Of a DNA stretch of 64,000 bases, positions 36,413 to 48,800 are shown one piece after another (within the stretch, counting starts at the first letter, position 1; each line of letters begins with the position of its first letter). The notes beneath the pieces are model-generated. The model saw nothing but the letters and a program-made list of their open reading frames with translations, made no database searches and was not told the DNA's origin. The translations under genes and the position numbers were made by a program. Source of the DNA: Trichaptum fuscoviolaceum (lineage: Eukaryota > Basidiomycota > Agaricomycetes > Hymenochaetales > Trichaptaceae); contig CAJSYZ010000003.1 of assembly GCA_910574455.1 (NCBI GenBank), positions 1 through 64,000 of the forward strand, written 5' to 3'.

Positions 36413-37829
36413 GCTAAAATAAAATATTGAACTCGCCTTAGCTATTCTTTATCTTGAACGGACCTGTAGCATTAATGAAAGGACAAGACTGTATCGCTAC
36501 GTATGTCGTGTAACAATAGATGAAACGGTTAATTAATGAAGTTGATGTTGACTGTTACTGCAACCCCTGTTGTCCTGAAGATAGTGCTGGCGTTTGGTGA
36601 GCTTTATACCGATTAACATGAATCCCAGGGAATTCAAAAGTCCACTAGTATATGCACTCAAAGATAAATCTGTTTTGGCGAAGGTGTGAATCAAGCCCGA
36701 GTTAAGGTGCTAATCAAACCCGAGTTGTGAACTACTAACCGTGGGAACTTTCAATTGCAATAACTAGGACGCGTCGCGACTTGCATATACGCGTCGTCTC
36801 TCTCTTCCACCCCTCCACCAACATCGTTCCTTAGCGTTACTCAACACTCCTTTCTATTGACAATAGTTGGACACGCAATGGTGAGTGATACATATTAAGT
36901 CTGGTTCACTCGGCCGCTGGATGGCTGTCGCGAGGTCTCGCTCACTCGGTCACTGCGCCGCTGTTACGATACCAAACATCGACCCTGAGCGTTACTCAAC
37001 CCCCCTTTCTGATCGACGCTCGGTGCCAGCGAGCACGTAAAGGTGAGCTTTACGTTTGTCATAATCGTTCCTGGACCACACTAACTTATTCATTGATATG
37101 TGCCACCCGGCTGTTACGACACTTAGGTTAACGGGTTACGACACACGGTTAGTTGTGGGGTGGGGTCGAGGTAAGTAACATATATTACTCTGTGCTTAAT
37201 TTACTGTACGTTAGGTAGAGATTCAGACGCGTATATGCTGTTATCAACGGTACGTAACTTTTGGCTTGCTACCTGAAACTCTATTAACCATCATTTTCCC
37301 ATATCGAAGTATCGCTTGAAATATGTAGTTCACGGCCGTCCGCCGGGTGGCTAACAACGCCGTAATTCTTTCTTTTTTTGGTTAGATTTTGCTCACGACT
37401 TCTCATAGTAGTCTCGTAACCAGACCAGGCTACTACTTATATGGTCGCTTTGCTCGCACGAGCTTTAAGGAGAAAGAAGCCTTATTCCCATGGCTTCTCG
37501 AGGCACAAGGTACAAGTACCTTCTTCTTTCTAACAAGACTCAACTGATGCCTCCTTGAATTTTCAGGCGAAAGCCTCTGGACCGTCTTGAGGTGAGAGTA
37601 TCCGCTCCCTGTTAACAAGCTTCAACTGATTCTTCATCTCTTCCGAAGAGAGCAGACAAAGGTTCGTGAGGTTGAGGCTCTGGTTGTCAAGACAGACGTC
37701 TCCCAGATCGATAGGACGATGAACCAAATCCTGAAGGGCGAGTTTGGTTTCCGAGGATGTAAGTCGAAGTTCTGTATTCTCTAACGACGTCTCAGTCATT
37801 GGTAACGCGTTTTATTGCATTGTGGTAAT
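36413..37829. other. Intergenic, possible element end and eroded gene
   Basis: No gene is supported. There are local repeats: two versions of ttactcaac(a/c)ctcctttct (36,837 and 36,992), the word caagcccgagtta then aacccgagttgt (36,692-36,727), and acgcgtcg at 36,770 and 36,790. Minus-strand open stretches at 37,433-37,799 have no recognisable content. Confidence 0.35.
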
Positions 37830-38390
37830 TCCTGCACCAAGACGATCCGAGCTACCCAACGCCGAACTTCAACGTGTTCAAGCCCCTTGACGATCGAGCG
37901 AGCTGACGTGCAGGATGATCATTTCAAGTAGGTTTTAACTGCTCTAGTTTCAAGACGAGAAACTGATTATGCAGGGTTGTGCGCAAGCCCGATAACATCT
38001 TAACGAGCACGGTCGGTTCGTCATTGGAGACTTCAGCCTCGCACACGTTTTCAAAGGACACGCGGTAAGCATTGACGAGGTTCTAACTTGCGATGACTAT
38101 TGGCACAGGTATAAGGGCAAGTCGGGCTACATGGCACCAGAGATGCTCCGCGACAAGCATTACTCGAAGGCCGACAGTTTCTCCGTTGGCGTATGTTCTA
38201 TGAGCTTGTCTTCGGCAGGTTAATTTCTTCGGCTCTGCACCATCGCCCACGCTGACTCCGCCTTTCGTTAATAGTTGCCTTCCGTGGGAGGGATCAAAAG
38301 GATCTTGAAGCCGTGTTTGAAAACGCGTTCATTCCTTGATGGTTCCGTAAACGTTACCCAGAGGCATGCTCGATCTCCGATGTGCATTAG
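37830..38390 (+). pseudogene. Protein kinase catalytic-domain remnant
   Basis: Fragments of a serine/threonine kinase domain lie in the right order but with the key residues gone. The catalytic loop HRDxKPxN is reduced to VRKPDNIL (about 37,978). The DFG triplet reads DFS in IGDFSLAHVFKG (about 38,028). A normal activation-segment end is present, KGKSGYMAPEMLRDKHYSKAD (about 38,117), followed by SFSVGV and eroded sequence similar to the following helix. The catalytic aspartate and the DFG glycine are missing and frames change, so it is a ruin. It lies about 1.4 kb past the DUF6698 gene. Confidence 0.7.
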
Positions 38391-40440
38391 GTGATATGTA
38401 GTAGAGTGTATGATGTACAACAGTATTTAAATTTTAATATCATTCATTATTAACCATCATCAGCCATTGACAACGGCCAGAATTAAATAAAAGAGCTGTC
38501 GGCGAGCCAGCGTAGATACCCAACGATAGACCTGATGTAACGTAAATTTGATTATAAGGAGTACTAATTTGTCATCGGAGCCGGCAGTCTGATGTCATTT
38601 GTAACTAAATATAAACTATATATGGCCTAGAATTCATGATCAGGGCCCATCATTCATTGGCATCGCTGTCATGAGTGGTGCCTTGTATCCAAAGATAGCA
38701 CCCAGCATCGTTATCATGCATTATCATCGACACATTACGGTGTCATCGCTACCATGCTGCTAGACATTACAATGAAAGCTAGAGTATGTAAACTACATAA
38801 TCCCATTAACTGCGGCAGAATTAATTACATAGGTCACCATAATGACAGCATATATACTAAATTTTAGTCACTATATGCGCAATACAAACACTGAAATCCG
38901 GTACAAACCCTAACAGGCTGCTAAGCCATGTATTGCATTTTACGGAATAAAAGAGCCATAATGCTGATTGCCTAAGATAGTAGCTGTAATCATGGCACAC
39001 TTTGTATTGAATTTTACGTGCCTGATAAGGTCAATATATTTGATACTGGAACCCGAGATACATTAGGGACGATTTTACCTGTTATATTGTATGTTATCGT
39101 ATGTAATCATATTATCATTTTAAAAACTTTTTCCTGATGTTGCGTGCCAGTGTCAGTGACGCTGTGAACATGGGGTAGGGACCGTAGGGACCTTTCCTTC
39201 CACCATCATTTCGAGCCATTTTCTCCTGTCAATCTTTGCAATTAAGCTCTTGAAACAAAGTCTCCTAAACTTGACACAAGGGTCATAGGAAGTACGTTCG
39301 AGTAAGTGGCCTTATCTTGATGCAAAAAAATTGAAGAAATGGAACTCACCTATTCAAATTTCAGTCTCTGACTCGGACGATCCGTTGGTTCACCTTCCAG
39401 GTCTCATCTTTTCTTTACAATGTCTCTCGGATCTCATTGTGTACATAGCTTGCATAAATTCGGCTGGGTAGTTGTACTGAACTTCACAGCAGTTCTGTGC
39501 CAGTGTGCCTGGCACGCGTGACCATGACCGTGACACTCAGGCTGCCACCGTGACTCCGGAGTCACACTGCACGTGATCCTGTAGTATCCAAAATGATTCC
39601 AAGCTTTTGATCATGGACCAACGCCTCCATCTTTACTCAAACCTTACCTACGTGAAAGTCTTGTCCATGGACGGTGAAAGGCTTTAGAAGTATCTAGAAG
39701 TGATCTACTTCTTATCTCCGCAGAGTATACCTACCTGGCAAACCGGCCTAGTTCACGCCATTTGTCGTTTCAGAGCCTCCAGTCTTTGCGGGACATGCTT
39801 TTATCCGTCGATGCATCGCAACGGGGAGAATAGCATTCTGAATATCATATTTGGGACCATCTCTGTTATTACCGGCTTCAATCGAACCCTACAAGGATCC
39901 AAGACCTGAATGATCTCGATCTCTGATGGACGAGTGCGAATGAAGTATTTCCATCCGCTTCACATGTCAAATTAATTTCGCTTCATCCAGTCATGTTTCA
40001 ATCCATCCGTATTTGAAGCCTCTCCGAGAGCAAGAACGAAAGGATCCATGAGATCTCTTGCATTCTTTGCCATTCCGCTAAATTCATCATCCGTTGTACA
40101 GAATCGCAATCGCATTAGTTATACGCACGATCCGACGTCCGTTACTTTGGCTGAAAGTTGCTACTATCTATCTTGGAAGGACTTATAACTGTCATTGGCG
40201 ATGGGAATCACGGACGGACGGACCGATAGAGTGAGTGATTGTTCAGAGGATATTCCACTTTATCGCTGATGAACTTAAGCGCAATCAATGACTTTTAGCC
40301 CTGCTCCATTTATTTGTTCGACGCCCATCTACGACGGAGTGACTTGCTGTCCCTTGTTATTCAGGCATTCTTTAACGTGGGCGGATACCTATTCTGATTA
40401 TCTTGCTCGCGCTGGGTTCTTTTCGCAGGCATTACATTTT
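38391..40440. other. Gene-free, AT-richer stretch with one motif patch
   Basis: 38,400-39,130 is visibly AT-richer than its surroundings, with short inverted pairs such as catcattcattattaaccatcat, and no coding signal. 39,485-39,575 is a motif-mosaic patch (tgccagtgtgcctggcacg, catgaccgtgacactc, gactccggagtcac). The remainder shows nothing I can name. Confidence 0.4.
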
Positions 40441-40870
40441 CCTGGATACGGAGAATCTATTAGATGAAACTCGTTCCTGGTAAGAGCATCGGGAAAGCGG
40501 CTTTCGCAGGTCGAAAGCGTGGCTTCATTATCGTAGGCCCTCGAAAGCGCCGTCCACTACCGATTATCGCCCTCTCTGCATCTCGACTTAAATCCGTCCT
40601 CACAGCCAAGCTCGACGCTCGGAGAAAGTCAGTTACCCAAAGCAGGACACATTCTCCCTTCTATTTATGGTGATTTCTCCGTGAGTTTCCCTCCATGTAC
40701 TCTAATTAACCTTGCTCAAGTGGAATGACTTCTTCTTTAAAATGATCTCCGAATCGCCGTTCTTCATTCAACTGTAAGCGCGTCTTTAGAAGAAATTTAT
40801 GGCCAACCGTACAATTGGCTTGGGCCAAGTGAGCATGAAATCTCGGTGATATCTCGAATGGGATTCTCAG
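40440..40870. repeat. Short third copy of the large noncoding repeat
   Basis: Matches copies A and B in order: catcgggaaagcggctttcgcagg (compare 46,030), the segment agtcagttacccaaagcagga and gatttctccgtgagt and tactctaattaacct (compare 46,170-46,260 and 58,690-58,780), tgatctccgaatcgccg, and ttggcttggg. Orientation is the same as A and B. Weaker similarity may extend to about 42,000. Confidence 0.6.
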
Positions 40871-42809
40871 AAGTCAGTGACTTCAGACTTTCGCCGTTAT
40901 GTCCACTTCGTTTCTCCTTTTCTCCTTTCCGAGACAGATCCTCGTTGAATAGTACTATCAAAATGTAGCGCCGCTATCGCCGTTTCTGCTTGTTTTTGCT
41001 TATTGGTATGTCATCGCTGCGTACACAATTTATGCTATTTAAGACATGTTTTCCTGTCCATATTTGCATGATTCAAGTGGTAGCCTTCGCTTCTGAGAAC
41101 AAGGGACGCTAACTTGTGTCTATCCTGCAGATCCGGCCACCACCTATCTTAATATCACCGCTTTGAAGCACATTAATCGCATCAAAGAACTGTAAATGCA
41201 GTGCCGGACGGACCGCATCTATAGGATCATACTGACCTCGTGTCCTGATTACTACAGGATACACCGACATGTCAGTGACGCTTAGAATGCACAAGGGCCC
41301 TACTTTTGGATGACTGGCGATCTGGATCTGTACGTGATACTCTATTACTGTCGATCTCTTAATCAATGAGAAAGAAGCGATACCAGGCATGCGTTTCTTT
41401 CGTCTCGTGGCCTATTCAGTTCAACCGAAGCGCAGGTAGGCACAAGGGTGATATGTCTCGTGTCCATTCAAATCAATCGAAGCCTCGGCTAAAGCAGCTT
41501 CATCCATATGCAGCTCCCTAACTATGAGGTCTGTTTTCATGCCATTCAGTCAATGAAGCGTTCGTTTCCGACCAGGCATGGACGTCGGAAGCGAAGTTGG
41601 ATAGCCCGCTCTGAGATAGGAGATGATAGGCCTTGACATTCGTACTCGAGAAGCGATTTGTCGTGAGTGTTTTCTAACCACAAGTAGTATGTTTGATCAT
41701 GACACGCTATGCCCCTTCCATGCTTTGACTGTTCTATTTCTCCGAAGTTTGTCTGTGTTTACCTCCATGCGCAAGAACATAGCCATGCAGTAGCATATTA
41801 GAGAGCCACAAGATGGTAAAGTCGGTCGGTGCTTGGAGCGCTAGTGATCAACGTGCTACAGACTCCTATCTTATCAATTTGATTCAGAACAGAAATAGAC
41901 ATTGATAATGGACTATCACTTGCAGAAGGTTGGGAGCATGGTCACTTCTCGATTTGAGCATGGCGGCGCAGTTATTGGCTTATTCCCTTTGTAACTTTTG
42001 ACGTGTAGATATCGTGACCACGAGCCCTCGATTATCGGATCAGCACTTTCTCCTTCAGCTTTGCATAGTACGGCTCATTGCGGCTCATTCAGTTCAAACT
42101 AATCCTCGACCAAATGGATTCGGTGCGTATGATCGCGAGGTAGGAGCAGCCCTACCCACGTGCCCTTACAACAATGACCACATGTACGAGCAGAAACTTG
42201 CCTCGACGTACATGTAGGCTGTACGTATGTTATTATTCTTAACTATAGAAGAAGTCGTTCAAGAGATAGGGATCTGTTTTTAGACCGTACCCCTTTTACC
42301 TGTTCTAACTCCTTTTTGATAGATTAATATTCTTGAACTCAAATTCACTTGCAACTCGTTCTGCTCCGGCACCGATCTATACACGCAAACGCTGTAGACA
42401 CGAGCTCCATTGGCTATAATTATCTGACACTCGGACCATACAGTCGTCACACTTATCTACCGAAGTTGCAGTCAGATACCGGCTTCCTCCAAGTCGCCAG
42501 AGCTACCGCGTGCTAAGTGCCACTCACGCTACTAGCCGCCAGCAATCAACATAGGCTATAGTAGACGTCTGATGCGTGACTGAACACGCAACGAATTGCT
42601 CAAGAAGCTCCCACCTAAAAAAATTATTAGTGACCTGCTATTTACGCCATGGCCATGGGATCAGGTCATGATGCGTCGCAGAGCGAACAGTCCTCGAGCC
42701 CGCTTGCATGACCCAATCACCATAGAGGCATATTTCTTCACTCCATAAGCCTCGGGGCGCTTATGAATACAGAGCTCCTAATTGAATACAAAAGACTCTT
42801 AATCTAGCT

Positions 42810-45800
42810 ATGCAAGATCGACCGGTAATCAACATCTGTGTCATAAGGATCAGCGCCATTCACACCAGCATCCGAGAAATTGGTCATGGTCATGGGTTAC
42901 GAATGCATATGAAATACAATGAATAAAAAGTCCATGGGGATATGATCCGCGAATCTGAGGTCACGTATTCAGTCCACCTGACTGCATTTGCGGGGAAAGC
43001 GGGGAAAGCTATGCAGGACCCGGAATCTCAATTGCCCGGAAGTAGAAAGTCTATTATTGCTCTCATTTCTCCGCTCCGGAAGGCAATAATTTGCTGGATG
43101 TCGATCCCCGCCTTCCGAGCTCAATCTCATTGGTAGCTGTATCTTATATATCTCTCTGTTACTCCCACTATCAATAGCGGCACAATCACAATTAAACAAT
43201 GAGTTAGAAATTGTGATGTACTGATTTCTCTCGATCTGTGCAAACAATATCTCCGCATTCTCGGATAAATTGACGAATCTTGTCGGTTCCTGGAGGATTA
43301 CCAGAATAAAAAGACTCCGGTGAAAGCCCACGGAATATGTGCCGTCGCGGAGGATAAATGTATGAGTTTGAATTTCGGAATTCGCAAGACTGAGGCATTT
43401 AACTTGAATTCAGCCGGTGCGCACGTGCCATGCCAGGGGCACGTGGTGTCAAATCGACTCGGAGCGGCACTTTTTTTCCTTACTCTCGACCATGACCACA
43501 ACTTATCCTGGACCGTTTCAAGGAGACGTCAATTTGCCCTGCGAAGGTCTTATATACACTCTCCGAAGAAAGATAATGAGATGAAATTGGCCAGTGTGGA
43601 AGTAAGCGATGGTTCTTGGACCTTGGACGACTTTTTGCCCGTCTCTCAAGACTCTCAATTACTTCGCCATAATCATTTTATAAATTCATGCAGTGATAGA
43701 GGTACAAACTCGTGACTCACTTTCTTGGTCAAACATCTAGGCCTTGGAATCCGATGCACGTCTTAACTTCGCAAACAGATGTTTCTTCTCATACCGGTCC
43801 GAAACACAACCGCCTCACGAGCCTGGTTCAAAGTGCAAAACATTACCAGCTTCTGCTTCTGAAGAACTTCCCCCGTGGTACTTCCGTCCGATGATCTCCG
43901 GACCCGGAAGGTTCGAAGACTTCATTACCGTCTTCGCTCTGCTCATTTACCGCACGTTCCTGATTGCCCAAAATTGGCTTTGTACGGCTGTAACCGCGGC
44001 CATCGATTGAGTCTCGGACTATTCAGGACATCATCCCACCATCGCCAAAGCCTTGGACGTTTGCAAATCCGTTAACGATCACTACCGCACCCAGGGTAGG
44101 ATAGCGGCCACTCGCATGCGCCATTGACGAACCCCATGATCGACCAAGTCTCCCGGAGGTATGAACAAGGTTTGTATTGCTGCCCTTGAAATCATTCTCG
44201 GTAAATGACCACTTTCTGAATTCAGAGAGTATAGTGACTACTAGCACCGTTCGACAACCCGGACCGAAACCAGTCCTTCCACAGCCTTGCTCCCCGGACG
44301 CCTGACAGGGAGAAACTTCGCGAGAATTTGTCTCATCAAATGGACTGGACAGTTGTGGACTGCCTTCGTCGTGGCCACTGTCCGGGGAATGGGGAATCTA
44401 GCTTTGCATTTGCTATATGTGGGTCTTGATTCAGTTCGCATGGCTGTGTACTCACTGAGGCACCCTTATAGAAATCGGTGTCAAGCCTGACGTCTCATGG
44501 GATGATGACTTCAGATAGCTGCTTTCTAGTGACCGTCTTTGAAATCTGAGTCGTGGACTACCTGCGAGTAAGACACCTGAGACGGTGTCTCAAGATGTTT
44601 TCTTGCATAGTCGTGACTGACTCAAAATTTGTACGCGGACAATCTGTCTTAATTGACATATACCAAACCCTCCAGGGTGAGAATGTTTGTGTCTAGCAAC
44701 TACAAATTAGTTACTCTTACTGACTACCTAATCGGCGTGTACAAGAATCGAATTATAATGACTTCCTTCGAAGCCTTTCCGGATTCACCCCGCCATACCG
44801 ATCTACCGCACGGCCCTGATTGTCCAGGATTGGCCCCTCTGTGGTCGTGACCGTGATCACGACCAGCGATGAATTCTCGGACTTACCCAAGACATCATTG
44901 CCATCGCCAATGTCCTCCGCCGATCCCCCGCATCCACAGAACAGGGCGACACCGCTGACTGCCGACTTCGACTTCGACTATTGCATCCCCTCTCACTGGG
45001 CCCATGATCCGTCTACAGAATACCCCAGGAATTACCGGTCCTGCGCATTGCTTCCTCGGATAGCACTTCTCGTAAACCGTCCTCGAGCGCACGGATCGTT
45101 TGATTCTGCGCACGGAAGACAACGGTGATGGCCTGTCAGGCCATGCCAGGGTCACAAACTTCGCAAAGAACCTGCTTCCTGCTTTTGGACTTCCGAGTTC
45201 GATGCCCCGGGTCGGGTTGGGTGCCTCGAGCGTGCGCGCGGAAATCAGCGTGCAGGTTTCTATATGTGGGTCGAAATTCAGTTTATATACATGGCCTTAA
45301 ATTATCAACCAAAACATCTTATAGTCTCCGAGTCTTGCATCTCCGGCGTATTGCGCTTCCCAGCGGGTCAACAGTCATTTGACGTTTCCGCTGATATTGT
45401 CGGTCAAATCAAATGCAGACTTTGATGCGGCACATGCTGAGCTTGAACAAGGAGGCAAGCGTAGTGCAACATCTGAATGCGGCTTTAATACAGATTGAAC
45501 AGAAATGAAGAGACCGATAATGGTAGTTCTTACTCCATTGTTTCATAAGTTACTGTTCATTCGGCACGCAGGGACGAGAAACCTAGGTGCGTTAAACGAA
45601 CTTGCTCTTCTTCAAGACGGCTATCGATTTACCCATATACCTTCTCAGAATCATGTCTGTCGGAGACAGATACAAATCCGTGAGAGCAGAAATTTAATTA
45701 AATGGAAGGGCCTGATGGTATAAATGGACATGGGAAGTACGGCAGGATGGTCCAGCAGAATGCGTGGGCAGGATATCCCAGCCCATTGAGCACATAATCT

Positions 45801-48800
45801 TTAACCACCAAAGCAGATTTTCCGTCGGCGTGTATCTACTATGGTGAACATCAATAATCTCCTTTTTTCTGTGGCCTTTGCTTCAAGAAATCGTGATACT
45901 AGGTATGTCTTTTACACCTCGTAAAGATGAAACGTTCGAAGCATTCCATTCAAAACAGTATTCTTTTCTCACTAGCGTGACGTTCGACCCGATACGCAGC
46001 CCCAACCTGCTGAGACGCCTTCCTGGAAACATCGGGAAAGCGGCTTTCTCAGGTCTTCGTTTCAGTATTAACAAACAGGTAGGGATATGTACCCCCGCTC
46101 CCGTCGACTACCGACTAACGTCCATCCGCTTCTCTAGCCCTCACCGCCAAGTTCGACATTCCGGACGGACAAAGTCAGCTTACCCAAAGTAGGGCTCGCT
46201 TTCCCTTCTATTCCTGGCGATTTCTCCGTAAGTGTCTCCCTATTTGTACTCTAATTAACCTCGGACGAAGAGATGTCGACGGCGTGGCTTCTGTGGTTCA
46301 GTGATTAATGATCTCCGTATCGCCGTGACTTCGCAATTGCACGCGCCCTTGACTGTCCAGTCGTCCAGTCGTATAATCCTCGTTGGATTGGCTGGGATGA
46401 CTTCTCGGCGTATTCCTGCATTGACATCGAGCATCAGTAACAACAGCCCAATATAGGGCTCTGCGCTGCGGGTTGAAGTACACATTGTGTATCCTTTCCA
46501 TTAGATGCTTAAGCTGATGCGTACAGTATGTCCGTGCGCTGCAATTGCATTCTCGATTCATGACATCAGTCAGTCTTTGATCAGCTCTTATCCTTTTGGA
46601 TTTTCTCACACGACCTATTCATTCTCACTGATTCGCATAGTTTCTCTCGTCTTTGCTGCATTAATGTGATTTGGACGTTTTGCAAAATCTACGGCCGGAG
46701 AAAGCACGATACAGATGCGTACCTCTATTGATAGCGACCGAGATCACCTGCGATTCTCCTTTCAATGCCCGATCCGTTTTCAAATCAAGTTAGGCTATTG
46801 GCTGGTCCGCTCACAAGCGCTCCGAGCTCATACTATGTAAGCTCGGGATTGCTACTTATTTTCATCGTCCGCATTCTTGCAGCATTATCTAATCTGGAAT
46901 TCTGCAGAATCGTCAGTCCGAGAATGAATTTATAGCAACCGAGGTCAGCTGTGGCTTTCTACTCAAGTTCAGATTTGTGTCCACTCAATGAACGCTTTCG
47001 GCTCGCAATTAGTAAGTTTGGGACTTTCTGCGTCGCTGGACCAGTTGGTAGACCATATGTTAATCAGACTTGATCTGCGATGGATCAGAAGTGCTATGTT
47101 ATCTGTCTATCGACAAGAAGGGATGAACACATGGACTGCGTTGTGTCTAGCCAACTGAAGACACCCCGGATCCGATAGGGCCTCATCCGAGTCGCCCCTT
47201 CCTCGGCTGCCACCATATCTAAACTCCCTTCTACCTTCCTCAACATATGTAGCGGCTTACACTTCTGCGCACCTCAGCCACAAGCTCGCCTTCAAGAATA
47301 ACCATGCCGAGTTACCGCTTTTGGTGTGTTCACTCCCATGGGACTTATTTCCTCCTGGCCTGCTTTCGTCCAGCCGCCGCGCCCGTTAGCGTCAGCTGCA
47401 ACTACGCCTGAAGGGACAGTAGAAGACGACGAGACACATCATGAACGGTGTCCGGCTATTGAATACGAGCGTTCGTTCCCGGCAGCGCCGACCCAATCTG
47501 ACCCGCCTGAGCATACACTACCTCAACTGTGACTAGCGCCGCTGCCCTCATGCTCGCCATCGCCTATCATCCTACGAGGAAGTCTTGAAATCTCTCTACC
47601 TGCTTCAGGGATCGCCGCATATGACCCTTTGATCGTATCCTATCGCCGTCCGCGTCTCATTTTGGGATTGGATATGATCCCAGATCGCCCTTCGACAACC
47701 GCACCGGTCCATTCTCCGCTCCTTCGCGCGATGCATGCGCGACGCTTGGCGCTTGATGCCTTCGATTGTCTTGGTGGATGATGAGGATAAGGGGTGTGAA
47801 GGTGGAAAGAGAGGAAAGGACAAAGTAACCGAATCTCAAGTGCGTATCTTACATCATATCGTACCAGCTACTTCTAATCGTTCATGCCCGTAGCGAGCTT
47901 TGTCCTATTGGTACCACTTTCTAACCCAATAACCCACGCGCCATTAAAGAAATCTCACTTAACTCGGACTCGGTCCGGCTAGCGGGTCTGACTTCCTGCC
48001 TTTAATTCACACTCGCCAGACCTACGCTGCATGAAACCCATCAATCCACAATGAGGAGTCCGGTCCATTCCGGTCGTGCATGGGCAAGGGACTAATTAAC
48101 TCTGGGATCTAAGCTCTATCCTTTCAACCGCTTTATCGAAATCGTCTTCGCGCAAGAACTTTGCAAGCTTCGTACCCCTCAACCGTTTCCTTATGCATCC
48201 TTTACCCCGCTTTCTACATTGGTCGTTACGGCAGCTCGTCCCGTCCAATCCGTCATCTATCACAGTTCGCGACACCTTCGATAGCCCCCTGATGGAAGTC
48301 GAAGCCGGTGCATACGGGGCGGTTAGCCGAATTTAATGATTAATGGTTGGGGCCGGGAACATACCAATATATGAATGAAACAAAACATACTCAAATATGT
48401 CTGTCTAATATTCTCTGCGATATGTCTTTGCTTTGCTTATTTTCTTGCATCCCAAGGTCCTAACGCGCCGAAAGGGTCACTCGACAATTTTGGCCCGTGC
48501 CTTCTCAAGCCCCACGACCCTATATCCTTTGATACTTCATAGAAGCTATGAAGCCGAATCCGTCCGGACCAGCTCGGCTCAGTCTACCGTTCTCTACCCC
48601 TCTACCCCTCTTCCCCATCGTCTCAGGCTTCGATGACATCTCTCCTTCGAGCGACATTCCACTGCTTCCCAGCATTCATGTCCGGGATCCTGCATCCTTG
48701 AGCCTCACCTCTGCGGGGTGTTAATTGCACCTTTATCATCCAGGATCCATCATCTTCGCGACCTTCGGCTCCTCTTTCATCAGAGTCAAGAGTCAATGCA

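Noticed and set aside
38400..39130. AT-richer stretch as a RIP-mutated transposon
   Set aside because: The composition shift is mild and I see no repeat partner or eroded transposon protein; repeat-induced point mutation is not expected to be strong in Agaricomycetes.
47326..47532. Possible small gene inside copy A (68 codons beginning MFTPMGLISSWPAFVQ)
   Set aside because: The matching place in copy B (about 59,600-59,800) has an in-frame stop after ETHRE and other changes that do not look like coding constraint.
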